Notes: a model not told the origin generated them from the sequence alone. Numbered from the stretch's first letter, positions 1 through 8,212 are shown. The stretch is 40,941 nucleotides of DNA from Solibacillus silvestris_B (GCF_051967575.1 NZ_JBQCJW010000033.1:1-40941), one strand, 5' to 3'. Program-made: numbers and translations.

Positions 1-43
1 ACGACTGGAGTATTTTTTTTGTCCATAGCTAAAAGCTTTTTAG

Positions 44-75
44 AACCCCCCGCATAGCAGGGGGTTTTCGTTTTC
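44..75 (+). terminator. Rho-independent terminator of a gene left of the window
   Basis: AACCCCC at 44-50 pairs with GGGGGTT at 60-66, and a T-rich run follows on the plus strand. The T run is only on that side, so it ends a plus-strand transcript whose gene lies before base 1. Confidence 0.75.
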
Positions 76-76
76 A

Positions 77-107
77 AAAAATACCCTTCTACTTCATTAA
101 GTAGAAG
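77..107 (-). terminator. Terminator downstream of the 6S RNA
   Basis: CTTCTACTT (86-94) and AAGTAGAAG (99-107) form a perfect 9-bp stem with a four-base loop. On the minus strand the stem is followed by GGTATTTTTTG. The only minus-strand transcript reaching it is the 6S RNA (or read-through from aspS), so the primary 6S transcript probably ends here and is trimmed to a mature 3' end near 120. Confidence 0.7.
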
Positions 108-118
108 AGTAAGTCAAG

Positions 119-329
119 GAAAAGACGAATCCCAACTATGCCGTCTTGCTAACAACATCGTTTTGATCCCGCATTCTTAGCAAGGGGGTGCACTAATCGC
201 AGCGTTAAACGTCCCGCTCCAAATAGGGGCATGTTTGCTTCTGCGGTAATAAGTAGCTCCCAACGATTTAATGTTCGGTCAAAAGTGTTAAGTAACAAAT
301 ATAGCGACGAACATGTCAGGATTCGTGTT
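119..329 (-). ncRNA. bsrA: 6S-1 RNA (BsrA type), regulator of sigma-A RNA polymerase
   Basis: 6S RNA mimics an open promoter, binds the housekeeping RNA polymerase holoenzyme and is released when the enzyme transcribes a short product RNA (pRNA) from it. Here the 5' end (ACGAATCC, complement of 319-326) pairs perfectly with the 3' end (GGATTCGT, complement of 125-132) as the closing stem. A distal hairpin follows around 190-245. The opposite strand at 273-284 reads GTTCGGTCAAAA, which agrees with the start of the B. subtilis 6S-1 pRNA as I remember it, at the expected place in the central bubble. The location downstream of aspS also matches B. subtilis bsrA. The ends are estimates: the 5' end is set 7 bases after the -10 box, and the 3' end just beyond the closing stem. 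A 71-codon TTG-started frame across it has no ribosome-binding site and is spurious. Confidence 0.92.
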
Positions 330-335
330 AAACAT

Positions 336-364
336 ATACTAACATCAAATTTCTGATAATTCAA
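336..364 (-). promoter_or_regulatory. Sigma-A promoter of the 6S RNA
   Basis: On the minus strand: -35 TTGAAT (359-364), 17-base spacer, -10 TAGTAT (336-341). Transcription would start near 329, three bases before the closing stem of the 6S RNA, which supports the assignment. Confidence 0.65.
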
Positions 365-420
365 TCAAAAAACATATATTACATTAAATTATTAGAATTG
401 CACTAGTTTAATTGAAATAA

Positions 421-472
421 ATAGAAAAAATTAAGAAAGCTGCCTTAAAAGTTGTTCACTTTCAAGACAGCC
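421..472 (-). terminator. Terminator of the hisS-aspS operon
   Basis: Minus-strand arms GCTGTCTTGAAAG and CTTTTAAGGCAGC (439-472) form a long stem with a 7-8 base loop, followed by TTTCTTAATTTTTTC. It starts 7 bases after the aspS stop codon. Confidence 0.9.
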
Positions 473-479
473 GTCAATC

Positions 480-2258
480 CTAATTGCTTTCTTGTTTCGC
501 CACGGCTACACGCAAGCTTAATTCTTCAAGCTGCGCATCGGAAACCGCTGATGGTGCATCTGTTAATAAGCAGCTGGCTGTTGCCGTTTTCGGGAATGCA
601 ATTGTATCGCGCAAGTTTGTACGCCCTGCAAGCAGCATGACTAAACGGTCAAGACCCATCGCCAAGCCACCATGTGGAGGAACACCGTAGTCAAACGCTT
701 CTAGTAGGAAACCGAATTGGGCACGTGCCTCTTCTTCAGAGAAGCCAAGCAATTCAAACATTTTCGCTTGTAATTCCGGTTCGTAAATACGCAGTGAGCC
801 GCCGCCTAGTTCGTAGCCGTTTAATACGATGTCATATGCTTGAGCACGAACTTCTTTAGGATTTGTGTTCATTAACTCCAAATCATCATCGAAAGGACGG
901 GTGAACGGGTGATGGGCTGCATAATAACGACCTTCCGCTTCATCATATTCGAACAATGGCCAATCTACAATCCATAAAAATTCGAATTTCGACTCATCGA
1001 TCAAACCTAATTCTTTTCCTAATTTCAAACGTAATGCACCTAACGCATCCGCAACAACGGAGGATTTATCCGCTACGAATAATAATAAGTCGCCAGCTTC
1101 CGCTTCAGTTGCAGCGATGATGCCGCTTGCCGAATCCCCTTCAAAGAACTTCGCAATCGGACCATTTAAGCCTTCTTCAGTTACTTTCAACCAAGCTAAG
1201 CCTTTTGCCCCGTAGCGACTAGCAAACTCGCCTAAAGCATCAATATCTTTACGGGAGTAATTTGCTGCTGCTTGCTTCACATTGATTGCTTTTACTTCAC
1301 CGCCATTGGCAACGGCATTTGCGAATACGCCGAATGCTGAGTCTTTTACGATGCCCGAAAGCTGCTTTAGCTCTAAACCGAAACGAACGTCTGGTTTATC
1401 TGAACCGAAACGCTCCATCGCCTCTTTATAGCTCATGCGCGGGAATGGAGCAACAATGTCAATTCCTTTTACCTCTTTCATCACTTGTGTAAGCAGACGC
1501 TCGTTCATTTCGATAATTTCATCCATTGATAAAAATGATGTTTCAATATCGACCTGAGTGAACTCTGGTTGACGGTCTGCACGTAAATCTTCATCACGGA
1601 AACAACGAGCAATCTGGAAATACTTTTCAAAGCCGCCGACCATTAGCAGCTGCTTAAATAGCTGTGGTGATTGAGGCAATGCGTAAAATTCACCGTCATG
1701 TACACGGGAAGGCACTAAATAGTCGCGTGCGCCTTCTGGAGTGGATTTCGTTAAAATCGGTGTCTCCACTTCCAAAAAGCCTTCATTTTGCAGGAAGTTA
1801 CGGATTGTGCGCGTTACATCCGAGCGCATTTTAAATGTGTCGTACATGACAGGACGGCGCAGATCCAAATAACGGTATTTTAAACGTAATTCTTCAGAAA
1901 CTTCCACATTATTGTCAATGGCAAACGGTGGATTTTTCGCTTCGTTAATAATTGTCAGCTTCAAAGCAGCAACTTCAATTTCGCCTGTTTTCATATTTTT
2001 GTTTACTTGTGAAGCATCGCGTAAAACGACTTTCCCCACAACTTCAATCACATATTCATTGCGAATTTTTTCGGCTGTTGCCAATGCGTCTTTTGCTTGG
2101 TCGCCAAACACGACTTGTACGATGCCTTCACGGTCACGCATATCCACGAAAATCAATCCGCCTAAATCGCGGCGTTTTTGCACCCACCCTTTTAATACAA
2201 CTTCCTGTCCTTCATGTGCAGCGGTTACTGAGCCGCATGCATGTGTTCTTTGTGCCAT
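480..2258 (-). CDS. aspS: Aspartate--tRNA ligase
   Basis: Class II aminoacyl-tRNA synthetase that charges tRNA-Asp with aspartate in the cytoplasm. The protein has 592 residues, the usual bacterial length. It shows an N-terminal OB-fold anticodon-binding domain (VVLKGWVQKRRDLGGLIFV), the class II motif 2 region (FRDEDLRADRQPEFTQVD), the bacterial GAD insert, and the C-terminal motif 3 (GGLAMGLDRLVMLLAG). Two in-frame ATGs lie close together. The first (2264) sits directly against the AGGAGG, whereas the second (2258) has a 7-base spacing, so I take the second, giving MAQRTHACGS. The AGGAGG overlaps the TAG stop of hisS (11-base gap), so translation is probably coupled and aspS shares the hisS T-box control. 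Whether it is the discriminating or non-discriminating (Asp/Asn) type cannot be settled by eye. Confidence 0.98.
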   Translation of the reverse strand: MAQRTHACGSVTAAHEGQEVVLKGWVQKRRDLGGLIFVDMRDREGIVQVVFGDQAKDALATAEKIRNEYVIEVVGKVVLRDASQVNKNMKTGEIEVAALKLTIINEAKNPPFAIDNNVEVSEELRLKYRYLDLRRPVMYDTFKMRSDVTRTIRNFLQNEGFLEVETPILTKSTPEGARDYLVPSRVHDGEFYALPQSPQLFKQLLMVGGFEKYFQIARCFRDEDLRADRQPEFTQVDIETSFLSMDEIIEMNERLLTQVMKEVKGIDIVAPFPRMSYKEAMERFGSDKPDVRFGLELKQLSGIVKDSAFGVFANAVANGGEVKAINVKQAAANYSRKDIDALGEFASRYGAKGLAWLKVTEEGLNGPIAKFFEGDSASGIIAATEAEAGDLLLFVADKSSVVADALGALRLKLGKELGLIDESKFEFLWIVDWPLFEYDEAEGRYYAAHHPFTRPFDDDLELMNTNPKEVRAQAYDIVLNGYELGGGSLRIYEPELQAKMFELLGFSEEEARAQFGFLLEAFDYGVPPHGGLAMGLDRLVMLLAGRTNLRDTIAFPKTATASCLLTDAPSAVSDAQLEELSLRVAVAKQESN

Positions 2259-2269
2259 TGTCATTCCTC

Positions 2270-3541
2270 CTAAGCTTTTTTGTCCAATACATATTGTACG
2301 AGCTGACCAAATTCCACTTTTGCTTGGTCCCCTGTTTCCATTGTTTTTACGTTTACTGCTTGCTCTTCCAGCTCTGTCTCGCCTAGCACGATGACAAATT
2401 TCGCATTTGCGCGGTCTGCCGCTTTCATTTGCGCTTTCATTTTACGATCTAAATAATCCATATCAGCTGAAATGCCTTTAGCGCGGAATGAACTAACGAG
2501 CTCCACTGCTTTTAGTTTTGCTTCCTCACCGATCGCAACAACATACAGATCTAGACCATCCTCAATGTTTAATACCACACTTTCTGCTTCAACCGCTAAA
2601 AGAAGTCGCTCAATTGATAAAGCGAAACCAATGCCCGGCATATCCGGACCGCCGACTTCCTCTACTAAACCATTGTAGCGACCGCCGCCGCAAAGTGTCG
2701 TAATTGCCCCAAAACCTGATGAAGTCGACATAATTTCAAATGCGGTATGGTTGTAATAATCCAAGCCTCGCACTAAGTTTGGATCAACTTCATAAGAAAG
2801 GCCTAAAACATCCAAATAGCTTTTTACTTGGGCAAAATATGCCGCTGAATCTTCCGTCAAATAATCAGTTAAAGCAGGAGCTGAAGTCATTAACGGATGT
2901 TCGCGGTCTACTTTGCAATCTAAAATACGCAATGGATTTTTCTTTAGACGCTTCTGGCAATCTGAGCAAAATTCCCCGATCGATGGCTCGAAATGATTGA
3001 TCAATGCTGTACGGTGTGCATCACGAGTTTCTTTATCCCCTAAAGAATTGATGACTAATTTTAAATCTTTTAATCCGACCGATGCGTACACATCCATCGC
3101 AAGCGCAATTACTTCCGCGTCAATTGCAGGGTCAGCCGAGCCGATCGCTTCCACTCCGAATTGCACGAATTGACGGTAGCGCCCTGCTTGCTGACGCTCA
3201 TAGCGAAACATTGGGCCTGTATAATAGAGCTTTACAGGTTGATCAGCCTGACCGAACATTTTATGCTCGACATATGAGCGCACTGCTGATGCTGTACCTT
3301 CTGGACGCAATGTTAAAGAACGTCCACCGCGATCTTCAAATGTATACATTTCTTTTTGTACTACATCTGTCGTTTCGCCTACACTGCGCTGAAATAATTC
3401 TGTTGATTCGAATATCGGTGTACGAAGCTCTTTATAGCGATATACATGGCATAAATCACGAATCGTTTGCTCTACTTTTTGCCATTTTTCCGATTGACCC
3501 GGTAAAATGTCCTGTGTTCCTCTAGGTACTTTAAAATTCAT
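2270..3541 (-). CDS. hisS: Histidine--tRNA ligase
   Basis: Class II synthetase that charges tRNA-His. 423 residues from the chosen start, typical for HisRS. Recognisable parts are the N-terminus MNFKVPRGTQDILP, motif 2 with GPMFRYERQQAGRYRQFVQFG (residues 105-125), the HisA box LVRGLDYYNHTAFE, motif 3 GIGFALSIERLLLA, and the C-terminal anticodon-binding domain (DLYVVAIGEEA...). An ATG six codons upstream is in frame but would use no ribosome-binding site; the ATG at 3541 has AAAGGAGTG 7 bases ahead. It is the first gene of hisS-aspS and is controlled by the T-box leader upstream. Confidence 0.98.
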   Translation of the reverse strand: MNFKVPRGTQDILPGQSEKWQKVEQTIRDLCHVYRYKELRTPIFESTELFQRSVGETTDVVQKEMYTFEDRGGRSLTLRPEGTASAVRSYVEHKMFGQADQPVKLYYTGPMFRYERQQAGRYRQFVQFGVEAIGSADPAIDAEVIALAMDVYASVGLKDLKLVINSLGDKETRDAHRTALINHFEPSIGEFCSDCQKRLKKNPLRILDCKVDREHPLMTSAPALTDYLTEDSAAYFAQVKSYLDVLGLSYEVDPNLVRGLDYYNHTAFEIMSTSSGFGAITTLCGGGRYNGLVEEVGGPDMPGIGFALSIERLLLAVEAESVVLNIEDGLDLYVVAIGEEAKLKAVELVSSFRAKGISADMDYLDRKMKAQMKAADRANAKFVIVLGETELEEQAVNVKTMETGDQAKVEFGQLVQYVLDKKA

Positions 3542-3584
3542 GTAAAGCACTCCTTTCATATTTGACCAAAAGTTTCCGTATATA

Positions 3585-3635
3585 GAAAAATTAAAAAGCT
3601 TCCGCCCCTTGCAAATAAATGCAAGGGACGAAAGC
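3585..3635 (-). terminator. Regulatory terminator of the hisS T-box
   Basis: Arms at 3598-3613 and 3620-3635 pair over 16 bp (with G-T wobbles) around a six-base loop. TTTTTAATTTTTC follows on the minus strand. It ends about 45 bases before the hisS start codon, as expected for a T-box attenuator; the T-box sequence would compete for its 5' arm. Confidence 0.9.
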
Positions 3636-3869
3636 TTATATATTCTTCCGCGGTTCCACCCTAATTGATGTATTTCTACATCCTCTCGTGCTCGGATAAC
3701 GGCCGATTCCGTTTTCCCCTACTAAAAATTTTTTCGAGGAAACGCCTCTCAAGTGTTGTTCACATGCTACATGCTGCAGGAAAGATTTCAGCCGGTGTCT
3801 TTCCCTCTCTTGTCAGCCTAGGTAACCGCTACTTATTTGGTCATTGGCAATGTTGCTTTTGTTAAATTA
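3585..3869 (-). promoter_or_regulatory. T-box riboswitch (histidine) in the hisS leader
   Basis: The leader senses uncharged tRNA-His and switches between a terminator and an antiterminator. The conserved T-box sequence AGGGTGGAACCGCGG lies at 3648-3662 on the minus strand (its UGGN bulge pairs with the tRNA acceptor end). Stem I lies at about 3720-3835, with its distal hairpin GGAAAGA/TCTTTCC. A CAC histidine codon at 3753-3755, within GAACAACACTTGAG on the 3' side of the stem I internal loop, is the best specifier candidate. The terminator is a separate strong hairpin at 3598-3635. Confidence 0.93.
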
Positions 3870-3875
3870 ACACTA

Positions 3876-3904
3876 ATCTTAATGATGTCATGACAAGTTG
3901 TCAA
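3876..3904 (-). promoter_or_regulatory. Sigma-A promoter of hisS-aspS
   Basis: Perfect -35 TTGACA (3899-3904), 17-base spacer, -10 TAAGAT (3876-3881) on the minus strand. It places the transcript start near 3869, just upstream of T-box stem I. Confidence 0.8.
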
Positions 3905-4081
3905 CCATTTTCAAAAAAACGCTATATTTTTTGTCATAATTACTTTTATAATGTAGAGGTATATAGTTAAAATCATGACAAATTTAAATTTTTCCGGAAA
4001 AGCATATTTCCCGCTATACTTGCTCGAAATACTGTCTTTTCCTATGCGGATTTTTTTTATCCGTCTAAAAAGGAGGCTACT

Positions 4082-5689
4082 ATGGACAAAAATAAAATAG
4101 TAATCGGATTAACATTTTTATTATTATTCACTGTTATTTTTCCTTACAATTTACCCACCCGGCACGCATCGGCAAACGGTGAGCAATTGTATGTAAACGC
4201 TGAAATTTTATATTTACGCGAGGGCCCTGGTCTTTCATATCCGATTCTTGATACATTGAAAGAAGGAACAGAACTTATATCAATCGAAAAAGAAGGCGAT
4301 TGGCACCATGTCAAAATCGGTCAGCAAAAAGGCTGGGTCGCGTCTTGGCTCGTCAAATCTGCTGAAAGTAAATCGGCCGCTAAATCTGAAAAAACGGTCA
4401 TAGCCCAAGTGAATGCTCTAAATCTTCGCGCTGCACCTTCATTGTCGGCTGCTGTGCTGGCGAAAATTTCTTCCGGTACAGAAAGTGAATTTTTGCGTCA
4501 GGAGCAAGATTGGATTCAAATTCAATATGGCGAAACGACAGGCTGGGTATTTGCGGAGTATGTGACGATTAAAGAGGCGACGATATTGGAAGCTCCTTCT
4601 TCTCCCGCGGAAGAGGAAAAAAATGAAAGCCCATCTGTACAGTCTCCACAAAATGATCCAAACATATTCACAATTAATGTAAATGCCGTAAATATTCGAA
4701 AAAAAGCCGATTTAACTTCAAAGAAACTGGGGGTTGCAACGAATGGACAGCAATTTAAAGTTGTAAGCCGGAACCATAATTGGGTTGAAATCGAATACAA
4801 AAAAGGAAAAAAAGGCTGGATTTACAGCTTTTACGGAACTTTTGCTAAGCAGGAACAACATGTCGACTCCAATGAAAAGGAAGAAGAAAATAACTTTGTA
4901 ACGATTATTTACAATGGGACAAATTTAAGGGAATCGGCTTCCACTTCCTCAAATGTTGTGACACGTGCAGATGCTGGCCATACATATCCAATCGTTGAAA
5001 GTGAAGATGACTGGTTTAAAATCGAATTAAATGACGGGAAAACAGCTTATGTAGCAAACTGGGTTGTAACCGAAAATAATACAGATGGGTATGCGGCACA
5101 AAACCAAGCCGATCAATTAGCTGAACGAAAGCAAGGTACGCTTAAGGGTGTGACGATTGTACTCGATGCAGGACATGGCGGAAATGATCGCGGCACTACT
5201 GGAGCCCGCGGGACAGACGAAAAAGACATTAATATAATTACAGCGGAATTGCTCCGCTCAAAACTTCAAGCTGCCGGAGCGAATGTTGTAATGACACGTG
5301 AATCCGATATATTCGTCGACTTGCGAAAGCGTGTCGCTATTTCCCATCAGGCCAATGCGGATGCGTTCATCAGTATTCACTACGATGCACTAGAGGACAG
5401 CTCTGTTCATGGGTTTACGACATATTATACAAATGGCTATCAGCAAGAACTAGCCGAATATGTACATGCAGGGCTTGCAGCTAAAATCAGCTTAAAAGAC
5501 CGCGGTGCACGCTTCGGGGATTATTTGGTGCTGCGCGAAAACCGTCAAAATGCTATTTTACTTGAGCTCGGTTATTTAAGTAACCCTGCTGAGGAACGTG
5601 CGATAACGACAGATTACTATCGAGAACAAGCAACCCTCGGAATTTATCAAGGGCTATTAAATTATTTCGATGCACAACTTGAACAGTAA
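4082..5689 (+). CDS. Secreted N-acetylmuramoyl-L-alanine amidase with four SH3 domains
   Basis: Cell-wall hydrolase that cuts the bond between MurNAc and the stem peptide. The 535-residue protein has a signal peptide (hydrophobic stretch 6-23, probable cut after HASA, residue 31). Four bacterial SH3 (SH3b) wall-binding repeats follow at about 35-93, 104-160, 195-252 and 270-332, joined by acidic, Glu/Ser-rich linkers. The catalytic amidase_3 domain is at about 356-530. Zinc ligands H365 (DAGHGG), E407 (TRESD) and H433 (SIHYD) and catalytic E495 (ELGYLSN) are all present. The start has AAGGAGG 5 bases ahead. It resembles B. subtilis YrvJ, also a hisS neighbour. Here it is transcribed away from hisS and looks like a single-gene unit ending at a strong terminator. 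Confidence 0.95.
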   Translation: MDKNKIVIGLTFLLLFTVIFPYNLPTRHASANGEQLYVNAEILYLREGPGLSYPILDTLKEGTELISIEKEGDWHHVKIGQQKGWVASWLVKSAESKSAAKSEKTVIAQVNALNLRAAPSLSAAVLAKISSGTESEFLRQEQDWIQIQYGETTGWVFAEYVTIKEATILEAPSSPAEEEKNESPSVQSPQNDPNIFTINVNAVNIRKKADLTSKKLGVATNGQQFKVVSRNHNWVEIEYKKGKKGWIYSFYGTFAKQEQHVDSNEKEEENNFVTIIYNGTNLRESASTSSNVVTRADAGHTYPIVESEDDWFKIELNDGKTAYVANWVVTENNTDGYAAQNQADQLAERKQGTLKGVTIVLDAGHGGNDRGTTGARGTDEKDINIITAELLRSKLQAAGANVVMTRESDIFVDLRKRVAISHQANADAFISIHYDALEDSSVHGFTTYYTNGYQQELAEYVHAGLAAKISLKDRGARFGDYLVLRENRQNAILLELGYLSNPAEERAITTDYYREQATLGIYQGLLNYFDAQLEQ

Positions 5690-5701
5690 AAGCATTTTGG
5701 C

Positions 5702-5750
5702 AAAAGGCAGTGAGAAAAAGTCGATTTGACTGTCCTCACTGCCTTTTACT
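5702..5750. terminator. Bidirectional terminator between amidase and alcohol dehydrogenase genes
   Basis: AAAAGGCAGTGAG (5702-5714) pairs perfectly with CTCACTGCCTTTT (5735-5747); a small inner AGTC/GACT stem closes the loop. T-rich ends on both strands serve the two convergent genes. Confidence 0.85.
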
Positions 5751-6950
5751 TTACTCCTGGATTATTTGATATAAATAAAACATTTCATCTTTATTCAAAA
5801 TTTGCGGCACGGGGTACAACGGATTGGCCTCCTGCAAAGCGCGTTCCACCATTAACGGCACGTCCCGGTTAACGATCCCTTTAATTTTTGAAGGTATGCT
5901 CATTTTTTTATTAAGCTCCTCAATTGCCTCGATAAATAACTCTGCCTTTTTTTCGTCGCTGTCTGTAATCTTCCCGATTCCGACTAAATTTGCAAGCTCT
6001 GCCAATGGCTTTGCCGCACTTTTTCCGTAAAAGCGAAGCACATGCGGTAATATGACGGCATTTGCCAAGCCATGCGGAACTTGATAAAAACCGCCAAGTG
6101 TATGTGCAATTGCATGAACATAGCCAACATATGCGCGTGTAAACGCCAATCCAGCTAAATATGCCGCACGTTGCATTTCGGTGCGCGCTTTCATGTCAGA
6201 GCCATCTTCATATGCACGGGCCAAGTATTTAAAAATTATTATAACAGCCTCACGGGCATATTTTCTCGTTTCCTCGGTATTGCTTTTTCCAATATATGCT
6301 TCCACTGCATGTGTCAACGCGTCCATGCCTGTCGTTGATGTAATATGTCGCGGCAGATTAACGGTTAATAGCGGGTCGAGCACTGCATAATGCGGCACGA
6401 GCACAGAGTCCATCATGGCAAACTTCTCATGTGTCTCACTGTTTGATACAACTGCTGCAATCGTCCCTTCACTTCCTGTACCAGCTGTTGTCGGGACTGC
6501 GAAGAGCGGCGGAACTTCTTTGCGTATTTTGAAAATGCCTTTAAGCTGGGCAAGCGATTTCTCTGGACGCGCGATACGTGCTGCCACAGCTTTTGCACAG
6601 TCAATTGGCGATCCCCCGCCAAAAGCGATAATTCCCTCACAATTATATGCATGATAAAGCTCCAACGCTTCGGCAATATTCGTAAAAGTCGGATTCGGTA
6701 CAGTTTTGCTGTAAACAACGAATGTAATATCCAACTGTTGCAATCCTTCCAATAAGGGAGCCGTTAGTTGAAGCTTATTAATCCCTTCATCGGTAATGAT
6801 CAATAGTTTATTTAAATTCAAGCTCTTTACAAGCCCAGGCAATTTTAATAAACTATTCTCCCCTTGCAATAATTCAGGTTGTCTCCAATTCATCAGCTTC
6901 ATACCTACGCGCATGGAACTTTGAAATGTTCTGCAATAAGCTGTATACAT
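5751..6950 (-). CDS. Iron-containing alcohol dehydrogenase
   Basis: NAD(P)-dependent, metal-dependent dehydrogenase of the group III (Fe-ADH) family, acting on an alcohol/aldehyde pair I cannot specify. 399 residues. The N-terminal dinucleotide-binding domain holds GGGSPID (111-117) and TTAGTGSE (154-161). The C-terminal helical domain holds the metal ligands D210 and H214 (GMDALTHAVEAYIG), H279 (VHAIAHTLGG) and H293 (VPHGLANAVILP). The ATG at 6950 has GGAGTG about 5 bases ahead; internal ATGs at codons 13, 17 and 20 are possible, and the family normally begins near the last of these, so the N-terminus is the least certain part. No co-directional neighbour: it seems to be a single-gene unit. 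Confidence 0.92.
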   Translation of the reverse strand: MYTAYCRTFQSSMRVGMKLMNWRQPELLQGENSLLKLPGLVKSLNLNKLLIITDEGINKLQLTAPLLEGLQQLDITFVVYSKTVPNPTFTNIAEALELYHAYNCEGIIAFGGGSPIDCAKAVAARIARPEKSLAQLKGIFKIRKEVPPLFAVPTTAGTGSEGTIAAVVSNSETHEKFAMMDSVLVPHYAVLDPLLTVNLPRHITSTTGMDALTHAVEAYIGKSNTEETRKYAREAVIIIFKYLARAYEDGSDMKARTEMQRAAYLAGLAFTRAYVGYVHAIAHTLGGFYQVPHGLANAVILPHVLRFYGKSAAKPLAELANLVGIGKITDSDEKKAELFIEAIEELNKKMSIPSKIKGIVNRDVPLMVERALQEANPLYPVPQILNKDEMFYLYQIIQE

Positions 6951-7262
6951 CGTAACACTCCATTTCTCTCTAATTATCTTCTCTACAATTAAATATTCCG
7001 CATGCCGATTGCTAATTCCTTGTTATTGCTCGATAAGTTTTCCAGGACGGCAATACTAAAGCATATAAGGATTTATCCTTCTGTATATATTTAAAAGAAA
7101 TCTCTAATTTAGCGCATAATTAAGTTAAGTTGTTTTTTTTGGCCGAACCGCATAGCTACAATAAAAGCACGCAACGTACAATGCAGCTTTATTTTCTTCT
7201 TTGCTAACATCCCCATCATTCAAAGTGGTTCGCAATGCCAGTATCTGTAGTTTCCTATACAA
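6951..7262. other. Intergenic stretch without a recognised gene
   Basis: AT-rich DNA between the alcohol dehydrogenase start and the next terminator. It should hold the dehydrogenase promoter, but I see no convincing -35/-10 pair. Only a short palindrome (AAGGATTTATCCTT, 7068-7081) and a run of eight T at 7133-7140 stand out. No ORF with a ribosome-binding site was found. Confidence 0.5.
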
Positions 7263-7263
7263 C

Positions 7264-7290
7264 AAAAAAACGAACCCGTTTTGGATTCGT
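7264..7290 (-). terminator. Terminator of the VWA-like gene
   Basis: ACGAA/TTCGT arms plus inner CC/GG (7270-7290), followed by seven T on the minus strand. It begins 5 bases after the stop codon of the gene at 7296. Confidence 0.75.
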
Positions 7291-7295
7291 CCACA

Positions 7296-8081
7296 TTATT
7301 CATTGGCAAAAAACACTTTATCCGCAAATGGTATTGGCTGCACCTGGAAATCGGCCTCACTCATCGCAATGACTGATACATCCAATGAAAGATCACATAT
7401 CCGTTCAGTAAATTCTTGCTCAATAAGCTCATGGAAATCAGTAAATTGATTATCCGTTATAATCATCAAATCACGCTGATTGCTAATTTTATCTTGTTCA
7501 AATATTTCAAACCCCATCTTCAATGCCGGGACAAGTTGCGCTTCCCCTTTTAAGTGGTTTTGCAAAAATTTATCAAACATAGCTACATGTAGTGTGCCAT
7601 TTTTGAAAAGGAAAGGCTTTTCGGCTTTGTCACTAAAAGGTATGATGATCAAATCACGCTTTTGCACCGCGCATAAGTTAAACAACGGGAATATCGTCCC
7701 TTTGCAAAACGCTTCAAACTCATGCATCGAATCAGATTGCTGTACGATAACAACCATCGGGGAAAATAAATTTTCAAGCTCCTCAAAAGGTATATGCAAT
7801 ACATTGTCAGAAACGACTGTCCGATTTTTCAGAAGCTGCTTTTGCCGTTCCTGAGGAAATAGAAAATCTTTATGCTGGATTTTTGGCATCGTCGCCTCTA
7901 CTTCGACAATCACTTCTTCAAGAGCGATGGAAATTTCAATCATTTCCTTAAATAACCGGTGTTGCTTGAATTGGCCCAAAAACTGTTGCTGCTCCGTTTC
8001 CTTCAACGCCTGAAACGATGTATTACGATATAAAAAATGAAGAATTTCATCTGTAAAAAAAGTCTTGTATTCATTAGTCAT
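7296..8081 (-). CDS. VWA-like (CoxE/ViaA-like) cytoplasmic protein with altered metal site
   Basis: 261 residues, no signal peptide or membrane segment. The C-terminal half (about 107-255) reads like a von Willebrand factor A fold. It has a hydrophobic strand then QQSDSM (114-119) where the metal-site motif DxSxS would be, a second strand DLIIIPFSD, a helix LVPALKMGFEIF, and a strand DLMIITDNQF carrying a later acidic residue. The first Asp of the motif is replaced by Gln114, so metal binding may be lost. The N-terminal half is helical and unrecognised. I moved the start from 8096 to the ATG at 8081, which has GGAGGGG at good spacing; the upstream ATG overlaps that site. VWA proteins usually mediate protein contacts, often with AAA+ partners, but none is encoded nearby. 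Function unknown. Confidence 0.65.
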   Translation of the reverse strand: MTNEYKTFFTDEILHFLYRNTSFQALKETEQQQFLGQFKQHRLFKEMIEISIALEEVIVEVEATMPKIQHKDFLFPQERQKQLLKNRTVVSDNVLHIPFEELENLFSPMVVIVQQSDSMHEFEAFCKGTIFPLFNLCAVQKRDLIIIPFSDKAEKPFLFKNGTLHVAMFDKFLQNHLKGEAQLVPALKMGFEIFEQDKISNQRDLMIITDNQFTDFHELIEQEFTERICDLSLDVSVIAMSEADFQVQPIPFADKVFFANE

Positions 8082-8113
8082 GCGAAACCCCTCCATCTGT
8101 TTTCAAATCAATA

Positions 8114-8128
8114 TCGCTAGTATAGCGA
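8114..8128. promoter_or_regulatory. Palindrome overlapping the -10 box of the VWA-like gene
   Basis: TCGCTA-GTA-TAGCGA is a perfect 6-bp inverted repeat. Its centre reads TATACT on the minus strand (8119-8124), a good -10 box about 38 bases upstream of the start codon, so a bound repressor could block this promoter. No convincing -35 box is visible. Confidence 0.35.
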
Positions 8129-8212
8129 AAATCAAAATTAAAAAGTAGTAATTTAAACTGAATATGTAGAACAAATTTGTGGCAACCATTCGTTTAGCAG
8201 CATTTAGGCATG

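Noticed and set aside
149..364. 71-codon minus-strand frame
   Set aside because: Starts at TTG with no ribosome-binding site and lies over the 6S RNA and its promoter; the RNA explains the sequence.
3665..3865. 66-codon plus-strand frame
   Set aside because: It is the antisense of the hisS T-box leader and has no ribosome-binding site.
3945..4020. Sigma-A promoter for the SH3-amidase gene (TATAAT at 3947-3952; TATACT at 4015-4020)
   Set aside because: Both -10-like boxes lack a -35 box at proper distance, so I did not annotate either.
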